Source of the DNA: VGJJ01 sp964480705 | GTDB taxonomy: Archaea; Iainarchaeota; Iainarchaeia; Iainarchaeales; VGJJ01 | DNA length: 64,000 nt | Direction of reading: 5' to 3' | Assembly: GCA_964480705.1 (NCBI GenBank) | Contig: CAYZPC010000004.1 | Coordinates: forward strand, 1 to 64,000 | Shown here: positions 8,181 through 16,812 of the stretch, one piece after another | How the letters are laid out: each line of letters begins with the position of its first letter | Numbering within the stretch: position 1 is the stretch's first letter | The notes under the pieces: model-generated | The model's database searches: none | What the model was told of the DNA's origin: nothing | Seen by the model: the letters and a program-made list of their open reading frames with translations, nothing else | Program-made: the position numbers and the translations under genes

Positions 8181-9119
8181 CTATTTTTCATGGATGTCTA
8201 ATTCTACCGTTCCATTTTCCGCATCAATGCGCGTGACGTAGGGCATTTTCTTCTTGATTTCATCCACTATTTTTCTCTCGGGGATTTTTTGTTTCAACCC
8301 GCGCTGCACTGCATCCAACAACAATTGCACTTCTTGAAAATTGGCATACACCCATTCCCCTTCCTTCTGCTTCGCTTCAATTTTTTTCTCCCATTCCTTC
8401 AATAATTCTTTTTGACGCTCTGCGTTCACGCGCAGCGCCTGCTTTTGCGATTCCAATTTGCTATCCACGAGTGGTTTTTTCCACTCCTCAATAATTTTTT
8501 CTTCCATTTCCGAAAAAATAGTTTGAATGGGAACTGCTTTTGAATTTTTTTCAAACACCGGGAGCAATTGCAATCGATTCTTTTCAGCTGTTAATGTGTA
8601 TCCGTGGATTTTTTTTCCCAGCATCTCTTCAAGCGGATGTTTGTTCTTCCGTTCATTTTGCGGAGCCACATATTTCTCGCGCATTTTGAGGGTGCGTCCT
8701 TTCCATTCTTTGGCGCGGTGCACAAACTGAATAATATCTTTTTCATTCGTAATAATCAGGTTTCCTTCTCCAAATAATTCAACAATAATGTTCGCACTAT
8801 CTCCTCGCAACACGAGAATGCGGTCCATTCCTAATTGTTCTACGTGAACGATGCGCAAGTTATCCAACATTTTTTTGGTTGCGTTTACAATCGGAGGCTG
8901 CTCTTCCGCATTTTCCCACTTTCTAGCAGATTCAATGAGCAAATGGGGGAGGGCGATGATTAATTGAATCGTATTCTGTTTCGTGTGAATTTTCAGCACG
9001 AATGTGTCCTCGTGCACGGCACGCAATTGCTGAACATATCCTCCTGACAACTCTTCATTCCATTTTTGGACAAGCGTGTGCAAAGTGACGCCGGGGACTT
9101 CGATGGTATTCGTACTCAT
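8181..9119 (-). CDS. RqcH/NEMF-like (NFACT-N) protein lacking NFACT-R
   Basis: 312 residues. The N-terminal part matches NFACT-N: EELSGGYVQQLRAVHEDTFVLKI, a conserved central core (NLRIVHVEQLGMDRILVLRG, FGEGNLIITN), then a Glu/Lys coiled coil (about 215-265) and the WVYANFQEVQLLLDAVQRG helix that precedes NFACT-R. The protein stops there. Full-length archaeal homologs are about twice as long and continue into DUF814/NFACT-R. RqcH binds stalled 60S/50S-tRNA complexes and recruits Ala-tRNA; loss of NFACT-R would change that role, or the domain may be encoded elsewhere. An AGAGG SD lies 8 bases before the chosen ATG. Confidence 0.75.
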   Translation of the reverse strand: MSTNTIEVPGVTLHTLVQKWNEELSGGYVQQLRAVHEDTFVLKIHTKQNTIQLIIALPHLLIESARKWENAEEQPPIVNATKKMLDNLRIVHVEQLGMDRILVLRGDSANIIVELFGEGNLIITNEKDIIQFVHRAKEWKGRTLKMREKYVAPQNERKNKHPLEEMLGKKIHGYTLTAEKNRLQLLPVFEKNSKAVPIQTIFSEMEEKIIEEWKKPLVDSKLESQKQALRVNAERQKELLKEWEKKIEAKQKEGEWVYANFQEVQLLLDAVQRGLKQKIPERKIVDEIKKKMPYVTRIDAENGTVELDIHEK

Positions 9120-9180
9120 ACTCATTTCCTCTTTGTTTTCCTTTTTAGGATGCGCGGTCGGTGTGGGGGCATTTTTCTAT

Positions 9181-9762
9181 TTACATGAACTGTTCATACG
9201 TTGCTGCGTTGAAACGGTAGAGTGCGCGCTTCAATTTTTTTCCATCAAACCGATATTTTTTGAAAACAAATGATTTGTCTCCATAGTATTTGAAAAAACC
9301 GTGATTTACACTCGGGTCCAGTAGGAGCGTTTTACCATTCACGTCCGTCATCACCACGGCGTGCGTGCGCAAGTCTTCCATCTCCATGACATACACCATT
9401 GCTTTCTCATCACCCATTGCAAACAGTGCGGTGCACACGAGCACAGCTAAGTCTTCATCATCCGACACTTTGTGCGCGAGAATATCGGTGGGTGTGAGCC
9501 AGAAATTGATATTCAACTCATTCGGAGTGTAGCGGATTTCCTGCGTCACAAATTCAAACAATTGCTGTGCCGTAAACAAATAATCTTTTTCATACACAAA
9601 TGTTTCAGGCTTGAATTTGGCCACGAGGCTTTGCACGCTCAAATCGTCCGGATTGATGAGGGCTTTAATCTCACCCACGGTGCGCTGCTCTTTCTGGTTG
9701 ATAATGTCGGCATACTTGTCGAGCAGCATCTTGTAAAAAACAAGTTTATTGTCGGATTTCAT
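9181..9762 (-). CDS. Transglutaminase-fold protein without the catalytic Cys
   Basis: 193 residues. The core resembles archaeal transglutaminase-like cysteine proteases: FWLTPTDILAHKVSDDEDLAVLVCTALFAMG, THAVV and LLLDPS. The family motif around the nucleophile is usually GDCED; here it reads SDDED, so the Cys is Asp, while the His (in THAVV) and Asp (in LDPS) are kept. A Cys nine residues later (VLVC) is not at the usual place. No signal peptide, so cytoplasmic. Probably a non-catalytic or altered-chemistry member. Confidence 0.65.
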   Translation of the reverse strand: MKSDNKLVFYKMLLDKYADIINQKEQRTVGEIKALINPDDLSVQSLVAKFKPETFVYEKDYLFTAQQLFEFVTQEIRYTPNELNINFWLTPTDILAHKVSDDEDLAVLVCTALFAMGDEKAMVYVMEMEDLRTHAVVMTDVNGKTLLLDPSVNHGFFKYYGDKSFVFKKYRFDGKKLKRALYRFNAATYEQFM

Positions 9763-9795
9763 ACACGTTCATATACATAAGTTGGCGGGACTTTT

Positions 9796-9821
9796 AACCC
9801 CTCCTTCGATGCAAGGGGGTT
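9796..9821. promoter_or_regulatory. Inverted repeat and TATA region upstream of the pilus locus
   Basis: AACCCC (9796-9801) is complementary to GGGGTT (9816-9821) and is followed by TTTTATT. It lies between divergent genes, so a promoter or operator role is more likely than termination. The TTTTTATT at about 9819-9826 is 25 bases before the pilin ATG at 9849, as expected for a leaderless start. Confidence 0.4.
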
Positions 9822-9848
9822 TTTATTGCCGATTTAAATGGTTTCTCC

Positions 9849-10253
9849 ATGCACTCCCGCGCCCAAGTTGGACTCGAATACTTGGTTTTCACCGCATTCC
9901 TCCTGCTCATGTCCGCACTCCTTTTTGCGTACGCGTATTCCAGCTACACCAATACCATTCAGGTTGTTCAAGCCCAATCCGCCGTGGATGCCCTCGCATC
10001 CGGAATTGACTTTGTGTACGCCAAAGGCCCCGGCAATGCGGTGGTGATTGATGTTAAACTTCCCGTTGGCCTCACTGAATTCCGCGTCGACCAAAATGTG
10101 GTGCGCGTCACCCTATCTCACTACGGCTCCACGTCCACGCTCTTTGCATTCACCAAAGCACAAATCGATCCAAACTATTTGTATTTCCAGGAAGGACAAT
10201 ACTCCCTCCGCGTGGCCATGGGTGATGCGAACGCGAGCGTGACCAATGTATGA
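9849..10253 (+). CDS. Class III signal-peptide pilin-like protein
   Basis: 134 residues. A short leader ends SRA before QVGLEYL, with Glu at +5, then a hydrophobic helix (LVFTAFLLLMSALLFAYAY): a typical archaeal prepilin cut by a PibD/EppA-type peptidase. The rest is a small beta-rich head. First gene of a tightly packed run; its stop overlaps the next start (ATGA). Probably a minor pilin or pseudopilin. Confidence 0.8.
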   Translation: MHSRAQVGLEYLVFTAFLLLMSALLFAYAYSSYTNTIQVVQAQSAVDALASGIDFVYAKGPGNAVVIDVKLPVGLTEFRVDQNVVRVTLSHYGSTSTLFAFTKAQIDPNYLYFQEGQYSLRVAMGDANASVTNV

Positions 10254-11968
10254 TGACCTTTTTGCAAGCAAAAAGCTCAACCAAAAAAAGCTTTTTAGAA
10301 AAAAGTTTGATCAAAAAGGCTCATCAAAAGCCAACGCGGGGATTTGCAAAGCAAATCCCCAGTAGTTGTCTGCCGACGCGCGGGGGCGGAACCCCGCGAG
10401 GGCAGGTATCCACTGAAATGCTTCTCGCCGTGCTCATGGTTCTCTTCATTTTTCTCATCGTTCTCCTTTTCATTGAACAAACCAAAGCCGATGCGCTGCG
10501 CAATCAGCAAAATGTACAAGAAGATGAAGTCTGCGCCAAACTCACCACGATTATTACCTACATGAGTTCCAATCCCCCCTACACGGAAACTATTTTTGAA
10601 TTACGTTTAGATACGAATGTCATTAATGGAAAAATTTTTGTGGGCGATTCATTTTGTGGATTTTTAGGGCGCGCGCAAAACGTACAATTGTATCCGGGAA
10701 AAGTCAAAGCATTTGATGTGAATGGGGTGGTAGTGCTCACGAATGATACTAACTATTCTCCACTCACTCCTCCGAGTGGTCCGCCCAACTCCGGTTCCAA
10801 TCAGAGCGGTGGCATTTTGCTCTTAATTGATGACCAAAACAACACGTGGTCGAGTGAAGTACAATCCGATGATGCATTGTACGCAGCATCTGAAGATGAC
10901 GCAAGTGAAGATCCGGATTGGGTTGAATTTCGCTTCACTAACTTAGGTTTGACGCAAGCCAATGTCATTAATGACGTGCGCTTCCTCGCTAAACATTTTG
11001 AATCCAGCCACTTGGGATTAAACGGAAACAAAAACCGCGTGCAATGCTGGGATGGCGCCGCGTGGACAGACATTGAAGCCTACACTCCCGTTTTCACAGA
11101 AACCTATTACCAATCCGGAAACCTCATCTCGTGTATTTCGGATTGGAATGCTGCCAACTCTGCCAAATTTAGAATGACGTATGAACCCAATGGGGTGGGG
11201 GACACGATTTCAATTGATTACGGTCGCGTGGATGTAAATTATTCCCAAGTGGGTTCGCTCATTGATTTATGGGAACTCTCAACGGACTTGCCGCAACCCG
11301 TTGATTTTCGCACGGACATCAACACGACCGCCAACACATTCGGTTGGAGTGTGGGAGATGACGGGTGGGATTGGCAGGCGAACACGTATGGAGGTTCACT
11401 GGCTGCTGTAGAATTTAACGCCGACCCCAATGCGGATGGAAATGCATCAGACTCTCGTGTTTCCACGGACAAACGCCTCGTCATAAAACTCGGCGGAGGA
11501 GTGAGCGGTGCTCCGGCAGACCCGGATGATAATTCTACCATTGGAATGGGCGCGAGCGGAGCCTATGGTGTGCAATTTGACTTGAACGCCGACCAATGGA
11601 CGCTCATTCAAGGGGGTTCTCAACTTCTCTTCACATTCACTTACACGATTGACGCGGACGCGGGGTGGGGAAATAGTTTAGATGCAGGAGAAGAAGGCTG
11701 GGTGAAAGTTCGCTTCACGGATGATGCCAACAATTCATTTTATTTGGGCAGCGACCTCGACCAAAATGTGGATGAAGATGCTACTAATGAAATTTGGTGG
11801 AGTTATCAACCAACTGACGACACGGGATTTTTCTATGAAGATGTGTCTGCGTACGCTTCGGGCGCGGGAACATATTACATTGACATTGGTGGCGGTCTCT
11901 CGGATTGGGATAATATTCGTGAAGGACTGGGAATCTATATAGACAACATCAACCTGGTGGTGATCTAA
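10250..11968 (+). CDS. Large pseudopilin with a 51-residue leader
   Basis: 572 residues. The class III site is RG before QVSTEMLL (residues 50-52), followed by a hydrophobic helix (LLAVLMVLFIFLIVLLFIEQ). Residues 1-51 form an unusually long Lys-rich leader encoded by hairpin-forming repeat DNA. No later ATG/GTG/TTG precedes the cleavage site, so translation must start upstream. The large exported part has Asp/Asn-rich stretches (DDQNNTW, EDDASEDPDWVEF, NADPNADGNASD) and beta-rich blocks resembling carbohydrate-binding jelly rolls. Probably a large minor pilin or tip subunit. Confidence 0.75.
   Translation: MMTFLQAKSSTKKSFLEKSLIKKAHQKPTRGFAKQIPSSCLPTRGGGTPRGQVSTEMLLAVLMVLFIFLIVLLFIEQTKADALRNQQNVQEDEVCAKLTTIITYMSSNPPYTETIFELRLDTNVINGKIFVGDSFCGFLGRAQNVQLYPGKVKAFDVNGVVVLTNDTNYSPLTPPSGPPNSGSNQSGGILLLIDDQNNTWSSEVQSDDALYAASEDDASEDPDWVEFRFTNLGLTQANVINDVRFLAKHFESSHLGLNGNKNRVQCWDGAAWTDIEAYTPVFTETYYQSGNLISCISDWNAANSAKFRMTYEPNGVGDTISIDYGRVDVNYSQVGSLIDLWELSTDLPQPVDFRTDINTTANTFGWSVGDDGWDWQANTYGGSLAAVEFNADPNADGNASDSRVSTDKRLVIKLGGGVSGAPADPDDNSTIGMGASGAYGVQFDLNADQWTLIQGGSQLLFTFTYTIDADAGWGNSLDAGEEGWVKVRFTDDANNSFYLGSDLDQNVDEDATNEIWWSYQPTDDTGFFYEDVSAYASGAGTYYIDIGGGLSDWDNIREGLGIYIDNINLVVI
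10258..10405 (+). repeat. Hairpin-rich dispersed repeat inside the pseudopilin leader
   Basis: Four hairpins in a row: CTTTTTGC (10258-10265)/GCAAAAAG (10268-10275); CTTTTT (10291-10296)/AAAAAG (10300-10305); GGGGATTTGC (10338-10347)/GCAAATCCCC (10351-10360); and CTGCC..CGCGGGG/CCCCGCG..GGCAG (10370-10405). The segment 10305-10329 matches 32949-32973 at 21 of 25 positions, and CTTTTTAGAAAAAAG recurs at 40765-40779. The pattern fits a miniature palindromic element. Confidence 0.65.
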
Positions 11969-11969
11969 T

Positions 11970-13124
11970 ATGGATGCTCCCCGCGCTGCGATTCCAACAC
12001 GCTTCGATTTGAAATGGCTCATTGGTCCATTTGCTATTATTCTAGCCGCCGCGCTCATCGCATTCTATCTTCCCACTATTCCTTCTTCCACGAACGCGCC
12101 GGTGACTCCGCTCGAACAGCCGGTGCTGGTGGACATCCCCATTGATGTTGACGCGGCCAAATTAGAAGCCGCGGCACAGTGTTCGCTTTCTTTCTCGTGT
12201 GACCAAGTCGATTGTTTGGAAAAAGTCCTCACGCACATTGATTCGGCAACCGTTTCCATTGACGCGGTGCTGCGCACGCCCGCTCCCAAAGTATTGCGCG
12301 ACCATCTTCGACTTGCTATCAAACGAGGCGTGCGCGTGCAACTGGTTCTCGATCCCACTCTCAACCCTAAATTTTATTTACAGGACGCTCACGTCCGCGT
12401 CAAACAAGTCAGCCGATTTGTAGCCACCAATTTCATGATTATTGACTCATCCATTGTCGTGCACGGCACCGACCCTCGAACGTATGCGGCTTCTCCCGAT
12501 GTGATTAGTGTTTCATGCTCTGAGTTAGAACGCGAACCGTATTTAGTTTTGTTCAACCGCGTCTGGCAGGAAGAAAGCAACCCCTTTGTTTCAGAATCCA
12601 ATCAAGAAGAAATTGTCCCCGATTCGGCATTAAGTTCTCCGAGCGGAGATGTTTGCACTGAATCCGCGTGCGGTAATGACACGTACACGTGCGTGGGCAC
12701 CACGAAAGTGTATCAGGATTATTTCTGCGACTCGGGCGCGTGTGCATATCAAATTATTCCACTCGTGTATAGTTCTGACTGCGGATACACCAACCCTGGC
12801 TTTGATCCGAATGGAGATCCACTCATTATTATTACGGAAACAGAAGTGGACGAAGGACAAATTGCCAATGAATTCATTGAATTCACTGCTCTCAAGCCCG
12901 TTGAATTGACAGGATTTACTCTCTTGAGAAATAATAACACGCTCATCACATTCACGGAAGCATTTATTCTCAATGGCGCCGCGCGCGTGTACACGGGACC
13001 GGGTACCACAACTACTACGGTGGTGTATCTCGACCAGTCCTCTCCATTATGGAATGTTTCAGGCACCACCGCCACGCTGCTCAACCCCAATCAATTTGTG
13101 GTGGCGGAGAGAACATTCGACTGA
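11970..13124 (+). CDS. Membrane-anchored PLD-like plus lamin-tail domain protein
   Basis: 384 residues. N-terminal anchor helix (~15-35), then a phospholipase-D-like domain (~65-205: SATVSIDAVLRTP, LRLAIKRGVRVQLVLDP, FVATNFMIIDSSIVVHG). The HxKxxxxD motif is degenerate (ATNFMIID lacks both His and Lys), so phosphodiesterase activity is unlikely. A Cys-rich link (~225-260) is followed by a lamin-tail-type beta sandwich (~275-380: ITETEVDEGQIANEFIEF, ELTGFTLL). It lies between pilin-like genes with 1-9 base gaps, so it is probably a surface component of the pilus locus. Confidence 0.7.
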   Translation: MDAPRAAIPTRFDLKWLIGPFAIILAAALIAFYLPTIPSSTNAPVTPLEQPVLVDIPIDVDAAKLEAAAQCSLSFSCDQVDCLEKVLTHIDSATVSIDAVLRTPAPKVLRDHLRLAIKRGVRVQLVLDPTLNPKFYLQDAHVRVKQVSRFVATNFMIIDSSIVVHGTDPRTYAASPDVISVSCSELEREPYLVLFNRVWQEESNPFVSESNQEEIVPDSALSSPSGDVCTESACGNDTYTCVGTTKVYQDYFCDSGACAYQIIPLVYSSDCGYTNPGFDPNGDPLIIITETEVDEGQIANEFIEFTALKPVELTGFTLLRNNNTLITFTEAFILNGAARVYTGPGTTTTTVVYLDQSSPLWNVSGTTATLLNPNQFVVAERTFD

Positions 13125-13133
13125 GGTCTCGGC

Positions 13134-13652
13134 ATGAAACCCGCACGCACTTTTTCTCACTCCTGTTCGCGCGCCCAAGCCACGCTTCCAGATATTCTCA
13201 TGGCAACCATTCTTTTTCTTCTCATTTTAGTGGGCATTCTCACCTATTCTCAAAACACTCAAACGGCGGCACAAGACACAGTGGGGAGACAGCGCCTCGA
13301 CGGTGTCACATCAACCATCGCCGAATTCATTATCAAAAACCCCGGCACCCCCTCCAATTGGGAGTTGCTCAATGACATTAACGCAGTCACTCAATTCGGT
13401 CTCGCCCAAAAGGACCGGGTGTTGGATTCGCAAAAAGTAGTAGCATTCATTAATTACTCCAACCTCGACTATACTGCCGTAAAATCCCGACTCAATATTC
13501 CTGGGTATGAATTTTACGTCCAACTTACCGGGGGAACGACACTCGATGCGGGACAATATCCTCCCGCCGACAAACCCGTGAGTGTGGTGCAGCGCCTTGT
13601 GACAATTAATGGAATTGAAACCACGTTCAAACTGATGGTGTATGAACCATAA
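13134..13652 (+). CDS. Pseudopilin-like protein
   Basis: 172 residues. The leader ends SRA before QATLPDIL, then a hydrophobic helix (MATILFLLILVGILTY), matching the class III layout with Asp in place of the usual Glu. A Gln/Thr-rich helix and beta-rich head follow. It overlaps the start of the next gene by 11 bases, suggesting coupled translation. Likely minor pilin of the same complex. Confidence 0.7.
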   Translation: MKPARTFSHSCSRAQATLPDILMATILFLLILVGILTYSQNTQTAAQDTVGRQRLDGVTSTIAEFIIKNPGTPSNWELLNDINAVTQFGLAQKDRVLDSQKVVAFINYSNLDYTAVKSRLNIPGYEFYVQLTGGTTLDAGQYPPADKPVSVVQRLVTINGIETTFKLMVYEP

Positions 13653-16600
13653 TTTTTTTGAAAAAAAATCCCGCGCATTCGCGTTCAGCGCAGACGTCGT
13701 CCTCGCACTCATCCTCGTTACCAGCTTGTTTGTTTTTCTCTCCGCTCCCACTCAACCGGCGGCAAAGCTAGAAGAACGCCGCGTCGCCGACCAGTATGTG
13801 GATGACTTGTTTGTAGCACTCGACCACTCCGGTTTTATGTCACACGAATTAGATGTGAATGGGTATTCCATCGCCACTCTTCAAAATGTGCACACGCGCG
13901 CAACATCACTTTTGCCCTCCAATTATTCGGCGTATCTCACCCTCACGCGTTATCCAGTGGATGTAAACTCCTGCCGCTCCGGCCAAGATTTCCAATCGTG
14001 TTTTCCCGATGCAAACGTTGCTTCTCTTTCCTATGGAACGGCACTCTCTCCTACTGCTGAATTTGTTCACGGCCGCCGCGTCTTTTTACAACAACAACCC
14101 GCGTCGCAGTGCAGCGCCTCTCCATCCGCCGCATCCTCCAATTGGCCCTTCGCTCTTTTTCCGGCGCAAGAACCTTACACCGCGTATTTTTCCCACGATG
14201 TCAACCTAACATTTGATGTAAATGTTTCTCCCTCCGGTCCCCTCACGTGTGACCAAAATATTACTATTTCTTTGCAAATTTCTGGAAACACGGGCGCGCG
14301 AAAACCATTAGACATGGTCCTCGTTTTCGACCGCTCGGGAAGTATGTCGTGGGATGGACAAGAAGACACGACTGATGCATTTGGAATCGCATTGTCTTCT
14401 AATGCCGCATTTATCGCAGACAGCACCTCGGGTTTGCGCGACATCAACATCATTAATCCTGGTTTGCCCAACCTACTTGGAACCTACAACTCTCCCGGCA
14501 CCGCGCGCGACGTGGATGTGAGCGGCAACTACGCTTATCTTGCGGACGGGACATCCGGTTTACGAATCGTAAACGTTTCAACGCTCACCGCACCCACTTC
14601 CGTTGCCACCCTCGATGTGGGGGGCGATTCATACGGGGTTTTCACGCAAGACACACTCACGTATGTTGCCACGTATGGCACCAGCACCACCGACCAAAGC
14701 AACATTGTCACTGCCAATCGAGATTTAGAAATTGGACAAAGCGCCTCCAACGCCACAGCTGCACAGTCGTTCCAACCCTCGCTTGATTTTATTACCGGTG
14801 CAACAGTACACGTGCGCCGCGTGGGAAATCCCTCTGGAAATCTCTCGGTGAATCTCCGCTCTTCTCTCTCCGGAGCAGACTTAGCCACCGCCACCATCAC
14901 ACCCGCGAGTCTCACGACATCCTACCAAGATATTGAGGTCACATTTCCCTCACTCGCGCAAGTAACGGGCGGCTCCACCTACTATCTCGTCCTCACCACC
15001 ACTGCAAACAATTCATCCAACTATTACCAGTGGGGCGGCCGCGGCACAAATGGGTATGCGAATGGAACAGCTTATCAAAATAGTACCAACCAAAGCCACG
15101 ACATGCGTTTCCGCACGCACTACATTCCTGGTCTTATCAAAATTGACACTACCACCAAAAATTCTCCGAGCATTTTAGGAGCAGCCACCCTCACGGCACC
15201 CTGGCGCGTGTTGGTGGAAAATGATTACGCATACGTTGCAGATGGTTCTGCCGGCATGCGCGTGTTTGATGTTTCAGCAGACACGCCCGTGGAAATAGGT
15301 TCATACAATACTCCCGGAACCGCCTACGATGTGACACTCGATGGAACATATGCCATTGTCTCAGATGGAACATCCGGCATTCGCATCCTGGATGTTTCAA
15401 CACCATCTTCTCCTACTTCGATTGCCACCTACAACACTCCCGGCACGGCCTACGCTGCGCGCGTGGACGCTGGCATTGCGTACGTGGCGGATGGAAGCTC
15501 AATACAAGTGATTGATATTTCCACTCCATCATCGCCCACCTTCTTGCGCTCGTACGCCACTCCCTACAATTACCGTGACCTCGAAATCCAAAATGGGTGG
15601 GGATTTATTGCGGTGGATTCAAGCATCGAAGGATTAATGACATTCAACCTGTCTCTGGGTCCCAAAATTAATCAAGCCCAAGTAGCAGCTCAAACATTTG
15701 TTGATTTTAATGCGTGGGATTCAAACAATGATCAACTCGGCCTAGTCAGCTACTCCAGCTCAGCCACGACCGACCAAACACTCACCGGAAATTATGCACT
15801 TATCCGCTCCGACATTAATGCGCTTGTCGCAAGCGGGGGAACTGCCACTGGAGATGGAATCAACGCCGCCACGACTGAACTTATTAGTGCACGCCACAAT
15901 CCTTCCGCGCTCAAATTCCAAATCCTCATGTCAGATGGTTTAACCAACTCGGGAGCGAACAGCGCAACTGCTGCCATTACTGCTGCCAACAATGGTATAG
16001 TGATTTACACCATTGGTTTCGGTGCAGAAGCCGATGTCGCTGAACTCAACAATATTGCCACCATCACGGGAGGAAAATATTATTCTGCATTAGACCAGAA
16101 TGCGCTCATTGATGTGTACAATCTCATTGCCCAAGACATTCAGCTCATTGCCACGGACGCAAACGTGGTTGCTAACATTCCCACGGATGTAAATATTGTG
16201 AGCGATGGAAATGGCTCCTTCATCAATGGAAATCTCATCTTTGATATCAACACGCAGGAACCCCAACCCTGGACCGTTGATTATACGATTATTATTCCCT
16301 GCACATCTCAACTTGCATGCACCTCCACCCTCATTTCCGTTCCAAGTCCGGGAACCCAATTCCAATACGTGGACGCGAATGGAAACACCATTGTCATTGA
16401 CTGGAACGTGTTCGAAACACAATCCTTCAATTATTACGATTTGAACCTTGAAATCGTTTCAGGAGATTTAGTCAGCACCAACAACACTGACCTCACGGTA
16501 AAAGTATCCAGCGTTGGAAACCTAGACACGAATGCCACTTCCGTTTCATTCTACCAAAATGATCCCTCGTTTGGAAACCTACTCGCAACCAGTTCGGTTC

Positions 16601-16812
16601 CCGCACTCTGCGGCGCACTCAATCCCGGGTGCGTGACTTCGGATTATTTGTTCACGAGCAACGTGTCTGCGGAAGGAGAATTATGGGCTGTTGTGAATCC
16701 TAATCAGACGATTCCAGAATGTACCTACAATGATCGCGACGTGCTATTCTGCTATCAAAATCCCTCCACACAATTTTTCACGCTGGATTATTGGGTGTGG
16801 TTGAATGAGTGA
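13642..16812 (+). CDS. Surface VWA protein with nested beta-propeller (PilY1-like layout)
   Basis: 1056 residues. SRA before FAFSADVVLALILV gives a class III-like N-terminus. A von Willebrand A domain begins with the MIDAS strand MVLVFDRSGSMSW (~224-237), then breaks off. An LVIVD-type propeller follows (blades such as YAYLADGTSGLRIVNVS, YAYVADGSAGMRVFDVS, YAIVSDGTSGIRILDVS; ~245-350 and ~495-675), itself interrupted by a jelly-roll-like domain (~350-495). The rest of the VWA then resumes (DQLGLVSYSS, GGTATGDGI, ILMSDGLTN, IGFG; ~690-830). A CARDB-like beta domain ends the chain. By analogy with bacterial PilY1 (VWA plus propeller) this may be a pilus-tip adhesin; that is inference. Confidence 0.75.
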   Translation: MNHNFFEKKSRAFAFSADVVLALILVTSLFVFLSAPTQPAAKLEERRVADQYVDDLFVALDHSGFMSHELDVNGYSIATLQNVHTRATSLLPSNYSAYLTLTRYPVDVNSCRSGQDFQSCFPDANVASLSYGTALSPTAEFVHGRRVFLQQQPASQCSASPSAASSNWPFALFPAQEPYTAYFSHDVNLTFDVNVSPSGPLTCDQNITISLQISGNTGARKPLDMVLVFDRSGSMSWDGQEDTTDAFGIALSSNAAFIADSTSGLRDINIINPGLPNLLGTYNSPGTARDVDVSGNYAYLADGTSGLRIVNVSTLTAPTSVATLDVGGDSYGVFTQDTLTYVATYGTSTTDQSNIVTANRDLEIGQSASNATAAQSFQPSLDFITGATVHVRRVGNPSGNLSVNLRSSLSGADLATATITPASLTTSYQDIEVTFPSLAQVTGGSTYYLVLTTTANNSSNYYQWGGRGTNGYANGTAYQNSTNQSHDMRFRTHYIPGLIKIDTTTKNSPSILGAATLTAPWRVLVENDYAYVADGSAGMRVFDVSADTPVEIGSYNTPGTAYDVTLDGTYAIVSDGTSGIRILDVSTPSSPTSIATYNTPGTAYAARVDAGIAYVADGSSIQVIDISTPSSPTFLRSYATPYNYRDLEIQNGWGFIAVDSSIEGLMTFNLSLGPKINQAQVAAQTFVDFNAWDSNNDQLGLVSYSSSATTDQTLTGNYALIRSDINALVASGGTATGDGINAATTELISARHNPSALKFQILMSDGLTNSGANSATAAITAANNGIVIYTIGFGAEADVAELNNIATITGGKYYSALDQNALIDVYNLIAQDIQLIATDANVVANIPTDVNIVSDGNGSFINGNLIFDINTQEPQPWTVDYTIIIPCTSQLACTSTLISVPSPGTQFQYVDANGNTIVIDWNVFETQSFNYYDLNLEIVSGDLVSTNNTDLTVKVSSVGNLDTNATSVSFYQNDPSFGNLLATSSVPALCGALNPGCVTSDYLFTSNVSAEGELWAVVNPNQTIPECTYNDRDVLFCYQNPSTQFFTLDYWVWLNE

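Noticed and set aside
9796..9826. Terminator hairpin before the pilus locus
   Set aside because: It lies between divergent genes, so no transcript should end there; treated as a promoter-region inverted repeat.
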